Numbered from the stretch's first letter, positions 42,618 through 54,303 are shown. The stretch is 61,156 nucleotides of DNA from Ophiostoma sp. CBS 140.51 (GCA_029298735.1 JANSLP010000189.1:1-61156), one strand, 5' to 3'. The notes: a model not told the origin generated them from the letters alone. Numbers and translations are program-made.

Positions 42618-44774
42618 ATGTCGCCTCTCTTCCTTGTGCCCTATCTGCTCTACTTCTTGTATCAAAGCTATCTCGCTCTGAAGAAGCGGGCTGCTGCGAG
42701 CAAGAAGATGGTAGAGACACGCGACACCGAGAAAAACACCTCTGCCGTCGGCAACAATGTCTCGACCACCACCAAGGCTACCACCTCAGCCGAGACGAGC
42801 ACCAACGCAGCGATCCCGACTCTAACCAGCATCCGCAACCTACACGTCGCCCAAGTCAACCCGCAACCCACGGCCAACGACCCTTCCTTAGACGACGTCG
42901 ATGACTATGCTGATGCCGACCGCGGATTCATCGCGGCCCTTAAACCGGGCATCATCAAGACTGCTGACGGCAAGGGCGTTGCTTGGGACGTTGACCAATA
43001 TAGTTTTCTCAACAAGGGTGCCGATGCGTTGCCGACTGTCCATCCGCACCTCGTGCGCCAGGGCCAGCTCAACATCAAGCAGGGCCTGTACCAGGTTGCC
43101 GAAGGCGTCTACCAGATTCGTGCCCTGGACATTTCGAACATGACAGTTCTTGAGGGCGACGATGGTGTCGTCATCATTGATCCGCTGGTATCAGTTGAGT
43201 GTGCCCGTGCTGGTATTGAGCTATATTATGCGCACCGTGGAGAGCGGCCTGTGACAGGTCTGATCTTTTCGCACTCGCACGTGGACCACTACGCCGGTGC
43301 TGCTGGTGTGCTCCCAGGTGACTTTGACCTCTCTTCCATCCCGATTATTGCTCCCACTGGCTTCCTGGATGCTGCCGTCAAAGAAAATGTACTTGTTGGC
43401 CCGGCCATGCTGAAGCGTGGCCTCTCCATGTACGGCATGGCCTTGCCCACGAATCCTTGCGGTCTGGTCGGCAGCGGTCTGGGTCTTGGTGCCAGCGGCG
43501 GTGGACAGTCGCTACTGATCCCCAACCAGCTGATTCGTGAGACGGGCGAGACCCACGAGCTCGATGGTGTCAAGATCATCTTCCAGATGGTCCCAGACAC
43601 CGAGGCCCCCGCCGAGATGAACTTCTTCTTCCCGGCCACCAACGTCCTGCTCGTCGCCGAGACCGCCACCCACACCATGCACAACATCGTCACCCTGCGC
43701 GGCGCCCAGGTGCGCGACTCCAAGGCTTGGTCTCAGTATTTGGATGAAGCCATTGGCCTCTTTGGCGGCGCCGCTGAAGTGCTCATCGGAAGCCACAACT
43801 GGCCCATGTGGGAAAATCGCCGTGTCGTTGAGCGCCTGGCGACCCAGCGCGACCTCTACGGCTACCTGCATGACCAGACCGTGCGCCACATGAACGAGGG
43901 CAAGACGGGAACCGAGATTGCCGAGATCCTGGAATTGCCGCCGGCCGTCTCGCGTGCCTGGTACTGCCGTGGCTTCTACGGCTCGCTCAACCACAACGTA
44001 AAGGGCATCTACCAGCGGTACCTGACCTGGTTTGACGGCCGTCCGGCGCACCTCTGGGTCTACCCGCCCGCCGAAGAGGGCCAGCGGTACGTCGACGTGC
44101 TTGGTGGCGTGGCCGCTCTGAACGAAAAGGCCGAGGCCTACATTGCCCAGGGCGACAGCCGGTTTGCTGTGACCCTTTTGTCGCACGCTGTGGCTGCTGC
44201 TGGTGGCCCCAATGCTCCGTCGTCTGACTCGGCCTTTGTCCGCACTAAGCAGCTTCTCATCGTCGCCTACGAGAACCTGGGCTTTGGCGCCGAGAATGCC
44301 ACTTGGCGCAACTTCTTCTTGACGGCTGCCCTCGAGCTGCGCACTGGCCGCGATTTCCGCACACTTGTGCCCAGCCGTGCCAATCTGACGCCCAACCTGC
44401 CCGTGTCACAGTGGTTCGATGTGCTGTCTGTGCAGCTCAACGGCGAGCGGGCGGCACCGAAGAACGAGGCTGCTGGCGGCAAGGCTGTCAAGCTTGCTAT
44501 TGACGTCGAGGTTGTCGACGAGCCTCGGGAGCAGGATATACACTGGCGTCTGATCCTCAGCAATGGTGTCCTGACCAAGCGCCGCTTAACAAAGACCGTG
44601 CTTAAGGCATCGATGAACGGCACGGGTGGTGCCACAGAAAAGGTTCAGCTCAGCCTGACCTTGACGCGTGAACAATTGCTGGCCAACCTGAAGGGTGCGT
44701 CGCCCGTGCAGTCCATTAAGCACAATGGCGATCTGGCTGCGCTGAAGACGCTGCTGGACCTGGTGGCAGAGTAA
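42618..44774 (+). CDS. Metallo-beta-lactamase-fold alkylsulfatase (SdsA/Bds1-like)
   Basis: Intronless, 718 residues. It is expected to hydrolyse primary (or secondary) alkyl sulfates such as dodecyl sulfate to alcohol and sulfate using two Zn ions, for sulfur or carbon use. Zn ligands are clear: HSHVDH at 219-224, a Glu in VAETATHTMHN, and His in GSHNWPMW. The helical dimerisation domain (WYCRGFYGSLNHNVKGIYQRY and onward) and the C-terminal SCP2-like domain follow. N-terminally there is an apparent signal anchor (residues 3-21) followed by a Thr/Ser-rich linker to about 85. Yeast BDS1 was acquired from bacteria, so a bacterial origin is plausible here too; lack of introns is consistent but not proof. 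The start is the first ATG in CCATCATG context. Confidence 0.92.
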   Translation: MSPLFLVPYLLYFLYQSYLALKKRAAASKKMVETRDTEKNTSAVGNNVSTTTKATTSAETSTNAAIPTLTSIRNLHVAQVNPQPTANDPSLDDVDDYADADRGFIAALKPGIIKTADGKGVAWDVDQYSFLNKGADALPTVHPHLVRQGQLNIKQGLYQVAEGVYQIRALDISNMTVLEGDDGVVIIDPLVSVECARAGIELYYAHRGERPVTGLIFSHSHVDHYAGAAGVLPGDFDLSSIPIIAPTGFLDAAVKENVLVGPAMLKRGLSMYGMALPTNPCGLVGSGLGLGASGGGQSLLIPNQLIRETGETHELDGVKIIFQMVPDTEAPAEMNFFFPATNVLLVAETATHTMHNIVTLRGAQVRDSKAWSQYLDEAIGLFGGAAEVLIGSHNWPMWENRRVVERLATQRDLYGYLHDQTVRHMNEGKTGTEIAEILELPPAVSRAWYCRGFYGSLNHNVKGIYQRYLTWFDGRPAHLWVYPPAEEGQRYVDVLGGVAALNEKAEAYIAQGDSRFAVTLLSHAVAAAGGPNAPSSDSAFVRTKQLLIVAYENLGFGAENATWRNFFLTAALELRTGRDFRTLVPSRANLTPNLPVSQWFDVLSVQLNGERAAPKNEAAGGKAVKLAIDVEVVDEPREQDIHWRLILSNGVLTKRRLTKTVLKASMNGTGGATEKVQLSLTLTREQLLANLKGASPVQSIKHNGDLAALKTLLDLVAE

Positions 44775-47700
44775 GCAGCACTGGTTGTAGAAAATACCAT
44801 AAAAATGTTCGATAGACAAAATGAGACAGCACTCGACGTGTACCTGCTTTCTCACCACTGCTGCGACCGTGAGAATGGCACATGCTCTCAAGTAAAGTGA
44901 ACAAGCCACCACAGACATTTGCGAGACATGTGGCTGGCTCGATGTGACTACATTCTCGTCACATATTCTCGGGAGGCGTCAGCGTCTTAGCCAGTCAGTA
45001 TTCTCTCATTTCTATTGCTCATGCGCATGCTCTTCTTCACAAATGCCATAGTAAAATGGAATGCAAAACTGCCCAGGGCACCCCTCAAACCCCCCAAAAC
45101 CCAAAACCACATTACGTACCCACGTCGCAGCCGACTTCCCGCGGCAGTACCGAAGTCGCTGCAAGGTTGGTTGTCGCATTGTCGCCATGGCCGAGCCGGT
45201 AGTCTTGCGTCGTAGTAAAAAAAGCCAAACGACTTAATTGCATCGAAGTATGGTTGGTTCCGTCAAGGATGGAGGTCGCAAGGGCGAGATATGCAGGCAC
45301 ACGGCAGACGCTTTCGAGACTTGTCTCGCTGTCACATGAAAATAAAGGCGCGCTTTGTGACAAGAGTGAAAACACAACTTTTGTCCAACTGGTGTCTTGT
45401 GCGCCCGCGGCGACGTGGTGGCTACGTGCTGGACGCCCCGGAGATGACAAAAGGGAATAAAGAGACAATAAAGTTACCTAATCCAGAGCATCGCATGCCC
45501 GAATGACAAGGTGTACAATGCGTTTCTCGGTCGCAAAGGACGAAAACAGCTGGCATGGTTTTGTGAAAGTGGTGGGTTGCCTGGTGTCACGATTGGTGGG
45601 CTGGCGAGAGAATGACCAAAACGACAAAGTGCGCCACAACAGGAAGGCACAAGGCACAAGATACGCTTTGCACTTCCCTCATGAGCGGCAGACTTTTTTC
45701 TGTCGCGCCTGCCGTGAATGTTCCACGTCCAGCCTTGGAAGCGCCTTCCGCGACCTCGTTCCTTCCTACCTTGTAGCTTGTTCCTTCCCGGCCACAGCGT
45801 CAAATCTCTGAGAGAGAGAGAGGCAGGAGCGAGGCGAAAATCGTAGGAATTACGGAAGGAGCGACATATTCGGAAAACACATACGTCTCAAAGAGTTGGA
45901 TCAATACTGCCTCGTCCAGCAAAGTCAATATTAATAACGACGAGGGGCATGTTTGAGCATGTGTCAGTTGATGTGTCCCCCACGTCCGCGACACGCCCAT
46001 CGACATTGACCAGGGATGCTTGTCGCGCTGTGTCAGCCAGTGACGGCTGCGCAAGATGAATGGCCAGGGCTGTTTCCGAACAAAGACAAGCATCGACGTC
46101 CTATTTGTGTCTTTTGCGCGCGCAAGGGAATGTACGTCCGTGGCGAGGGTGGTCAGAAGCTGAGCTCGGCAACGAGATGAGGAATGGGAAGGAACGAGGT
46201 GAATGTGAAAGACAAGGCCCCAAAAATAGAGAGCGCAAGACATACGTGAAGGCAAGAGTGTCGTGACTGGTTCTGGAGCTCTTTCCTCTTAAGCCTTGTT
46301 TGCTCCTTGGCTCTTTCCACCTCGTGTTAATTTGTCGATTGTTCGAACTTTTTGGCTTGTGATTCTGGAACATCGCAATACTTGAGGCAGGCGCGGCTGT
46401 CGTTCCTTCTTTCCAGGTTTCTCTCTCCATTAACTTCTCCCTTTTCATGACACTACATCCTAGATTCTATTCTCGCCAAACCCAAATTAAAGCATCTTCA
46501 CGCATCACTAAAATTTTAACTCTATCTTCCTTGCCTCACTCGCCTCGTTTCTTCTCTGCTGCGTTTTGCCCGCCACGTTCCACCCATTCCTAAGACGGCC
46601 CCTCCCGCAGCTTGCCCCTCCCGCTAACGACTTTTTTGTTGTTGTTCAGCGTGGTCCCACCACCGTTTTCGCTGTTTTTCGTTGTCGTCTTATTCCCATC
46701 ATCGGCTTCATCCCCTCTTTGACCTCTGTCAAGTTTAGCTTGCAGCACTAGGACGCACAAAATCCCATCCTTCATTATCGCGTGCTTGCAATCCTCTTTT
46801 TCACGATAGTTTGTTCGTGCAGTTCATAGTGGGTTGATCAGACCGAAGCCAGGTTTTCTGGATTTTCGTGGAGATCGTCTTTGACAACTCCCGCTACCAC
46901 TGCAGCACTGCAATCACAAAACCACATTCTCAAGTCACATTAGCGATATCGGCTGGGCCTTGCAGGTCTCGAGACCTCAACCCTCTGACGTCCCAAGCGC
47001 ACCAATAACGACCGGACTTTCCCCCCCTCGTTCCTCGCCGGTGACACACCTTCACATTTTTCAACGGCCAAACTGTGACAATTGTGACGAAAGACTGTTG
47101 TCTCGAAGTTGTCTTTTCCTTTCCCACAGCCACCACCACTTGGATTGCATAGCACTTGGTGCAGATCGCCAAGCGAGACAACACACATCCTCTCGTTGCA
47201 AGTCCACCTGACCACTGCACACCCTCCATCACAATCCCTGTGTTCTGGACTGTTTTGTCTTGGTCATTCTGGGCATCTGGGCACGCACATCTGCTGTGCA
47301 GGCACGTTGAGAGACAGCACTACGGGGCATTTCGGGGAAGAATTGTCGTCTGCAGCACTGTCGGCTGACCTGACCAAAAGAACAAAAGAACAAAAGAACG
47401 AAAAGACCAAAAAGAAAACGAGACGATTGGCTTCTACCCGCTGCGGAAGCTACCTTCGATACGTCCTGCACACCTGCAATTTCAATAAATCGCCCAAACG
47501 AGGAGCCAGCGTCGTCTTTTCTCCAGGCTTGTTCCCCATTTTGTGCTGGCCCTGAAAGGCTGCTTGGCAAAGAGGAGTTCGTCCTCTGGCGTGCTTGACC
47601 TCTACAAGTAGTATCTTGCTACGACGTACCTGACCGCCCTTTTGTATGGTGGTGCTTTCGACCATTCTGGCGTGCCTCTCAACAAAATCTCAAAATCACG

Positions 47701-49857
47701 ACCAAAGCAGTTAGTGGGGAAGCACTGGTCGTGGGTCGTGGCTGGCAAGCTTGCAAAGCACACGACTTGACAAGTGATCAGGAGGATATCGAAAAGGAGG
47801 GGAGGGACGACAACGACAACAACGACGAAAACGCAAGGCAGACGACGACAAAGAAACGACGAAAAAGGAATTTCAGACCGGTTTGTCAAAAAGAAGAGAT
47901 CTTCGCTCGGCATAGTCAGATCATATTTCGTCTTTTGTCCTTTTTTTAATTCTCTTTTCCCCTCGTCCATGCTCCCCCTCCATCCAAAGCATTCCTCCCG
48001 CTGCTTGTCCCCTGATTTCTCACGCCTCTTCCCGACTGCCGCTACGGTGGTTCCGTTCCTGGCCGCCGTTATTCCCTGCCCACGATCTGCGACACCGACC
48101 AACTCCCAGTTCAAAGACGTCCATTGTCAACAATCCACACAGTCCTCAATACCTGCAGCGTGCTCATTGCGTTGACGCATGCTACTGCACAGGCACGCAG
48201 GACCCTTGGAGCCGTAGCGACACTGTGCTCTTCGCACTCATCCATTGCCCCCATTTTCCTTCTGGACCGCTGCAGGCGCCTGCACGGCTGCATTAGTGTG
48301 GCTGTCCTGCTACAGCATCCGACAAACAGGCGTTTTCTTCCTTCTCCCGCGGCCTTTTCTTGTCACTCCCCACGTCGTCCTTTTGCTTTGTCTGTCCTCT
48401 GGTTCTTGCTGTCTCTCCCTGTGTTCTTGGCTGATCGTGGCAGCCAATACGCAACCCATCCAGTGCCACAAGTTGTCCGCGAGTGGGGGGATCAATTAAC
48501 ACAAAAAGCGCCCCCAGACTCAACTTGAAAAAAAAAGAGGAGATCAAATTCCGACAATCATCCGGGAGCAAGCTCCGCAAAATAGGAGAAAAAGAAGAGC
48601 CGAAAAACAAAAGCGTGCACAATCAGTAAGAGTCAGGAAAACAGGGACGCAAACCTTCTTCCGCCAATCGTCGGGGCAAGAACGCCCGGCATAGGAAGCA
48701 GAGTTTTAACCTTTTTTTTTTTTGTCCGACTCACCATTCGCCGCTTGCCGCGCCGATTTGCGTTTTCGAACCACAAAATTTCTCCATACGTCGGACCTAA
48801 CGAAACAGGCAAGAGGAGGCGATTCGCAACTAATCAAGACGGCAGATCGAAAAGGACGAAATGAAGCAGACGGTCGAGGGCGAAGCAAAACGAAAATACC
48901 AGAGACCGTAAAACAAACAAACTGAGCCGGACCCAACTTCCGGCTTTCTTCCTCTCATCTCTTTTCCTTCTGCCTCTTTATCACCGTCTCGTCACAAACC
49001 TCGCACGACGTTACGCGCCTTGCAAGCATTTATTATCTTCACGGAACGCCCCATTTTGTGTTTCTCCATATTTTATACCTCTTTTGCCTCCTTTGTCCTC
49101 GTCTCGCCCCAGCCCGCTACAACACTCGCTTGCTTCCAGGGCCTGGCCCAGACAGGAATCCACCAGCCATACCCACCGGCCTAACCCACCGCGTGCAACA
49201 CTATTGGGTGCACTTACACGCATTCTCCATCACCATACCCCGTTCACCCAGACCGCAAGTTTGTGTTGCCATTTCAAGGCCAGCGTCCAGCGTGCAGCAG
49301 TCCTTTTTATCATTTCGTTGTTGACGCACGTTTCCTACTTTCGTTTCCTTTTTAACAATCGTCCTGGTCGGCAAGAGAACAGCCGTGCATCGCATGAAAT
49401 TGCTTTCTTTCCACTTACCTGTTTTGCCTCCTTTCCTTGCCTCCTTTTGTGGCATTTTCCGACGCATCGTCTTTTCTCCTTCCCTTCTTTGTTTATCTCG
49501 TCTACATTCCCCTTGTCGCCTGCAGCTGCACCTGTCTGGAACAGAACGTCGACTGCAGCACGCAACACCGCCAACACCAATCTGTAACACCGCCCTTCTG
49601 TGTTCCACCGCCTTGCCGATTTGTTTTCGACGACGACGATTCACTTTCTCTCTTTGTGTCAGAGCTCTCCTTTTGTTGTATTTCTTTCGTTGGATTTAAA
49701 CACTCGAACAGTCTTTGTTTTCTTTCTTTGGCCGTCCTTTCAGATCAACATCTTTCTTGTTCTCCACCACCCTTGGGCTTTCTTTGATGTCAACAATTCG
49801 TCCCGCACAGCCTCATAACATAATCTCCAAAGCCACCGCACTCTACACTCATACATC
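44775..49857. other. Five-kb gene-poor spacer with long C/T-rich leader
   Basis: No gene can be supported across 5 kb. The many open frames here are short and shaped by pyrimidine or purine tracts. Contents include an (AG)n run near 45812, an AAAAGAAC tandem at 47376-47399, an ACGACAACG-rich patch near 47806, and a T12 run at 48712-48723. From about 48900 the plus strand is C/T-rich up to the ATG at 49858, suggesting an unusually long 5' leader or large regulatory region. Confidence 0.5.
47376..47399. repeat. Three-copy tandem repeat of AAAAGAAC
   Basis: Three perfect copies of an 8-bp unit, followed by a diverged fourth. Non-coding, no visible function. Confidence 0.75.
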
Positions 49858-50739
49858 ATGTCTCGCATACCAGGCCCTCGCGACTCTAGACCAAAGTCAA
49901 GCCTCACTCATAACACACAACTGCAACAACAGCCATCAAGTCATCCCATCCCCGTTGAGCAACAATCCAAATCTGTCTACGGCCTCGACGATTCCAACCC
50001 ATACTCTACTGAAATGCACCGCCAAGATTCCGGCTACGAGTCAATCACGCCTCATGAGGCACAAATCCAGAGCACTGGGTCGTCACATCGACGAGCTCAC
50101 TCGACGCACTCGAGCCGTGCCGGCAGCCGAAACCGTCCTCCCACCCGGCGGAAAGCCAAGTCCGGCTCTGTGAACCGCCTGCCCAAGTCGGCCAAGTATA
50201 CCGGCAGCCGTTCGGCACTCGTCCACTCCGCGAATGCCAACCCAGTCACCGTCACTCCTTCATTCTACGACTACAATAACTACCACGACAGCAGCCCATA
50301 CAGCACACGAGGCACCGAGCCGACATCTTACTTCCACTTTCCACCGCCTGATCCCCACACCGGTGGTGACGATGTTATCCTGCCGAATAGTGCCGCTGAA
50401 CATGGCTTTGATGCCAGCTATGGTGTCGCGACCTCCAGCACGGATGGCTATCAGGTTCCGCCCCAGACGACACACTACTGGACGAGTGACCAGACCCGCC
50501 GGCTTGAGTACGCTGCTATTGACGCTGCCAGCCGCGGCTTCAAGGGATGGATGATGCGGCACATGGTGCCTGACTGTTTTATTCCCAAGGAGAAGCGGCG
50601 GGTGACTTTTGACGACGACACGGGCAGCGTGCGGCGGTACCGCATTGAGCTGGAGACAGAGGAGTCGGGCGAGAAGGAGTGCGTGTCGAACATGATGAGT
50701 CGCGGCTTCAAGAAGGGTGGCTCAAGCTGGTGGTCGTAA
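49858..50739 (+). CDS. Conserved-looking fungal protein of unknown function
   Basis: Intronless, 293 residues. The N-terminal two thirds are disordered: Gln/Ser/His-rich, with the short motif HRQDSGYES near 43-51, then a basic Arg/Ser-rich stretch (75-120). The C-terminal 95 residues look ordered: YWTSDQTRRLEYAAIDAASRG, an amphipathic helix, then GWMMRHMVPDCFIP and KRRVTFDDDTGSVRRYRIELE, ending with SWWS. This C-terminal block has the look of a conserved Sordariomycete family. I recall no assigned function and see no catalytic motif. The start is the first ATG after a long C/A-rich leader. Confidence 0.75.
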   Translation: MSRIPGPRDSRPKSSLTHNTQLQQQPSSHPIPVEQQSKSVYGLDDSNPYSTEMHRQDSGYESITPHEAQIQSTGSSHRRAHSTHSSRAGSRNRPPTRRKAKSGSVNRLPKSAKYTGSRSALVHSANANPVTVTPSFYDYNNYHDSSPYSTRGTEPTSYFHFPPPDPHTGGDDVILPNSAAEHGFDASYGVATSSTDGYQVPPQTTHYWTSDQTRRLEYAAIDAASRGFKGWMMRHMVPDCFIPKEKRRVTFDDDTGSVRRYRIELETEESGEKECVSNMMSRGFKKGGSSWWS

Positions 50740-51549
50740 GCCACAACGGCACCATACCATGATATGACAGATGAAACGACAGACGACATGACATACGAGT
50801 TGAGGAGACATCTACGAAGACGATATATGATCTATACAGCAGACGACGACGAACAGACACATTGCATACGAAGCGTTGATATTTACTTTTCCTTTTTCAT
50901 TTTCTTCAGCATTTACACTGATCCCATTTCGCTAGCGCGCATACATACCATATTATACCAAAACACCACCTCAACAAAATAGCTTCGGCCTGGTGGTGGG
51001 CTTCAGATCTTTTCACAACTCGCAGACTTGAATGGCGAGGCGTTTTATACCACATCTTTGTCACTGCAAACGTTGAGCTCTTTTTAGCATACCCTTTTGA
51101 GTGATAATGCTTTTTTTGTTTCTACTTTTTGTCATCCATTTATTTAGTTTCTTTTTGGGTGCAACTTACTCAATTTCCCCAGCATGGCCTTACCCCGTGC
51201 AAGCATCTTCAATATATCTTTCCTACAAATCGAACGTTGATTGAAATACTCCTTGGATGAGAAAAAAAAGCCATTTGATTAATATTAAGTTTATGTCCAC
51301 TGACTCTGACACAGTGACGCCGTCCCATATTATTACGCTGATTCCAGGTACCCAAACAGAAGAGAAAGCAGATAAGAAAAAGAACAGAGGTAGAAGAAAA
51401 GGAGAAAAGAAAAAAGGGGAGATAAAGATGAGTGATCAAAAATATTTACAACAGAATAAAAGACAATATCGAAATCTGGAGAGAAGAAAGGGAACAAGAG
51501 ATAAGGGGGAAAAAAGAAAAGAAAAAGAAGAGGCATAAACTCATACATT
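50740..51549. other. Convergent 3' spacer with purine tract
   Basis: Lies between two converging genes. The part from about 51355 to 51535 is a nearly uninterrupted A/G-rich tract on the plus strand. No gene is seen. Confidence 0.45.
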
Positions 51550-54303
51550 CTAGAAACCGAATTGCTCACGATGCCGAGTCACAGCATCAGAAAAGTAGCC
51601 AGCCAGGACGCTCACTTCTCTGCCTGGCCGGCCATCACAGTCTTTGCATAGCCGACGGACTGTCTCCAGGCCACGGAGTCCTTCGGCAACAGCTGGTGAC
51701 TCCGACTTTGCTGTAGTGTTGGGGTTAAGCTGCGATTTCCGCCGTGTCTTGGTCGATCCCAACAGGGTGCCCTTGGTGGTGCCGTACTTGGCTGTGGCCC
51801 CGAGGCCGGTCCAGCTCAGGCGATGGTGTGCTGTCTTGGGAAGAGAGGGTCGGTCTTCTTTTGATGAGCTACCACGACTGTTGTGTGCGCCGTCCACCGT
51901 GTTCGCCGCTGCCATGGCCGCCATCTCGCGCTTCTCGGCCAGTTCTCGGTCCACCGATATGGCCGCATCTAGAAAGAAGGCATCGGACGATGACGAAAGC
52001 CGGTTCCCGTCAAAGTCGACTTCCGGGTCGGGCCGCATAGACCAGGGCTCGGGCCCAAAGAGGGCGGTCAGGTAGTCCTCCATGCTGAGCATTGTCTTGC
52101 GAGTCGGGAGGGCGGGTGCCACGTCGCTGCCCATGGAGCTCGTGGTCGATGCCGAGATGGATCGGCGATACCCTGCATTTTGCAAAAAGTGTTGGTGCTG
52201 CTGTTGCTGCTGGTAGGTGAAGGGGAAGCTCATGCGGTGGCGGCTGTTTCTGTTTTTGATACTCGAGGTGTTGTTAAAATTGGGGTTGTTGGCGGCAGCA
52301 GACGGCGGGAACGGAGGCGAGAAGCTGCGGCCACGGCTGGCAGGACGGAAGCCCGTGGTCGAACCTACACTCAGTCCAAGGCCGACACAGCCACCGGAAG
52401 TCGTTGTGTTGCTGCTGTTCACATTGCCACCGGCTGCACCACTACCGACAACAAAGACACCACCCCCATAACGTCCGGCCAAGTCGTCACGGACACTCCT
52501 TAAGACGCCGAAGCGAGCACATGGGTCATTGGCATGTGCGACGTGTTCAACGTGGAAGGTTATTGAGGTGCTGTCTGCTTGTTGATCGCCCGTCTTCGTC
52601 GGCACAACAAAGTCCGGCGCCAGAGACCCAAATGTGTACACCTCAAGCTGGGTGAGTCGAGATGCAGGTACATCACTAGCCAACCGAGTCAGAGCTTGAG
52701 AAACGACGGTGGCACCCGTGTTGTGTGCAAGGACGACAATGCGTGACCGTCGTAGATTGTTTGTGGCAAGAACAGCCCGCCGAAGCTCTGCATAAACGCT
52801 GTCTACACCACGAGCGGGCAGAACGCAGAACGGAAAGAGAAGACGCTGCAACAAGACGAGCAGTGCGTCGGCCACGGCACCATACGTGTATGCCGGCCGC
52901 ATTAAAGTGACTGGCCGACCAAAGACGGCGGCCACACGAGGTCCCGTCTTGGCCAGTGACCGGGATGTGGCACCCATGCCAGGGAGAAAGAACCAATGTT
53001 CAGCACGTAGGCGGCGTAGGATGTTGTCATCGCCATTGTCATCATCGCTGTCACTATCGTCATCTTCGTCGACATTGTTGCCGGTCTCAGTGGCCCATGA
53101 CCGGTAGACAGTACCCGTTCTCGCCTGGGCGCCACCATTCAATGGCCACGACGCTGTGTACACCGCCGCAAAACAGAAGACCAGCCACATCAAAAAGAGT
53201 CCTCCAGGCAGACAGAGGAAGAGTGTTGGTGCTACAGCCAACATGGCTACTTCTGCCACGGCTAGGCCAGTTTGCAACAGAGCCTCTGCCGCATCGGCAA
53301 TATCATCGACGGGCACAGTCAAGAGTCTTGACCAAACACGCGGCCGAGCAACAGCCCAAACCGGGGTGCTGGCCTTGTTCCAGGCGAGACGCAAGATTTC
53401 AGGCAAGTTAGTGGCGAGCCAACGGATGTCAGACCATAGAAGGCGGCAGGGTGTGAGAGCGGTTGTGTTCTCCGGTGAGGTCGTGTTGGAGGAGATGCGT
53501 TTTATTCTAAACGTGTCTGTAGGAGGCGGTGCTTGTTGTTGCTGTTGGTGAATTCTCTGCCACCGACAGAGCGTCCCACCGGCACCGTCGACAAGTGGCG
53601 GGATGTACGTCACGACATGCTCGCTGGTGACGGGCGCGGACGGGCGGTAGGCCGTGTTGGAAGTGTTGTTAATGTTGTTGATGTTGTTGTTGTTGTTGTC
53701 AGTGTGTTCGGCAGCATACGTGGTAGAAGGTGCTGTGGAGAGCGCTGTTGAAGCGGTTGACGGTGCCGAGGAGGGAGATGATGATGGAGCAGTAGATCTC
53801 CCGGGTGTGAGAGTTGGTGAAATGGACAGTTGGGAGCGGTAGGGCGGCGATGATGATTGTGAGAGTGGCCGTGGTCGGGATATCGGCCGAGGTGAGGATG
53901 TCGGCGGCGACGGCGAGGGTGACCAGTACCGCCGCAGCGTCGACGTCGTAGATGTAGACGCCATCGAGAGAACGGAGTTGCGATAGGATGGGGAATTATG
54001 GATGGGTGAAGACGGCTCGGTGTCGGATGAGGTAGAGTTGTCCTCGTTGTCAATATCGAGATCGATCTCTTCCTCTTCGGCAACACTCGCGACGGACCAC
54101 CGCGGCGATAAAGGTGAGAGTACCGAGGTGCGAGGAGACCGTTGAGAAAGACGCTGCGAGTGGTGTTTGGACACCCGTCTCGCGATATGGTAGTCGTCGG
54201 CAACAGACGAAAAGTGCCGGCGGTGGCAGTGAGCAGGTGTTGGTGGTTTTGCAGTCGTCGATGGCGAGGGCGCTTCAAGGTGCGACCGCGCAAGCCAGGG
54301 CAT
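51550..54303 (-). CDS. Large alpha/beta-hydrolase-like protein lacking the nucleophile serine
   Basis: Intronless, 917 residues. Residues 1-225 are disordered, Ser/Thr/Pro-rich with a poly-Asn run (203-212); a poly-Gln run occurs at 253-257. A hydrophobic segment (about 350-385) probably spans or hairpins into a membrane. Next comes an Asp-rich acidic loop (411-426) and then a hydrolase-like fold from about 435: HWFFLPGMG, PAYTYG, RIVVLAHNTGA and LEVYTFGS, then HVEHVAHANDPCARFGVL, which resembles the late Asp/His region of lipase-like proteins. Where a GxSxG nucleophile elbow is expected, AHNTGA has Asn528. The protein is therefore probably a pseudo-enzyme, perhaps a membrane-bound scaffold or lipid-binding factor. 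Function is unknown. Confidence 0.75.
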   Translation of the reverse strand: MPWLARSHLEAPSPSTTAKPPTPAHCHRRHFSSVADDYHIARRVSKHHSQRLSQRSPRTSVLSPLSPRWSVASVAEEEEIDLDIDNEDNSTSSDTEPSSPIHNSPSYRNSVLSMASTSTTSTLRRYWSPSPSPPTSSPRPISRPRPLSQSSSPPYRSQLSISPTLTPGRSTAPSSSPSSAPSTASTALSTAPSTTYAAEHTDNNNNNINNINNTSNTAYRPSAPVTSEHVVTYIPPLVDGAGGTLCRWQRIHQQQQQAPPPTDTFRIKRISSNTTSPENTTALTPCRLLWSDIRWLATNLPEILRLAWNKASTPVWAVARPRVWSRLLTVPVDDIADAAEALLQTGLAVAEVAMLAVAPTLFLCLPGGLFLMWLVFCFAAVYTASWPLNGGAQARTGTVYRSWATETGNNVDEDDDSDSDDDNGDDNILRRLRAEHWFFLPGMGATSRSLAKTGPRVAAVFGRPVTLMRPAYTYGAVADALLVLLQRLLFPFCVLPARGVDSVYAELRRAVLATNNLRRSRIVVLAHNTGATVVSQALTRLASDVPASRLTQLEVYTFGSLAPDFVVPTKTGDQQADSTSITFHVEHVAHANDPCARFGVLRSVRDDLAGRYGGGVFVVGSGAAGGNVNSSNTTTSGGCVGLGLSVGSTTGFRPASRGRSFSPPFPPSAAANNPNFNNTSSIKNRNSRHRMSFPFTYQQQQQHQHFLQNAGYRRSISASTTSSMGSDVAPALPTRKTMLSMEDYLTALFGPEPWSMRPDPEVDFDGNRLSSSSDAFFLDAAISVDRELAEKREMAAMAAANTVDGAHNSRGSSSKEDRPSLPKTAHHRLSWTGLGATAKYGTTKGTLLGSTKTRRKSQLNPNTTAKSESPAVAEGLRGLETVRRLCKDCDGRPGREVSVLAGYFSDAVTRHREQFGF

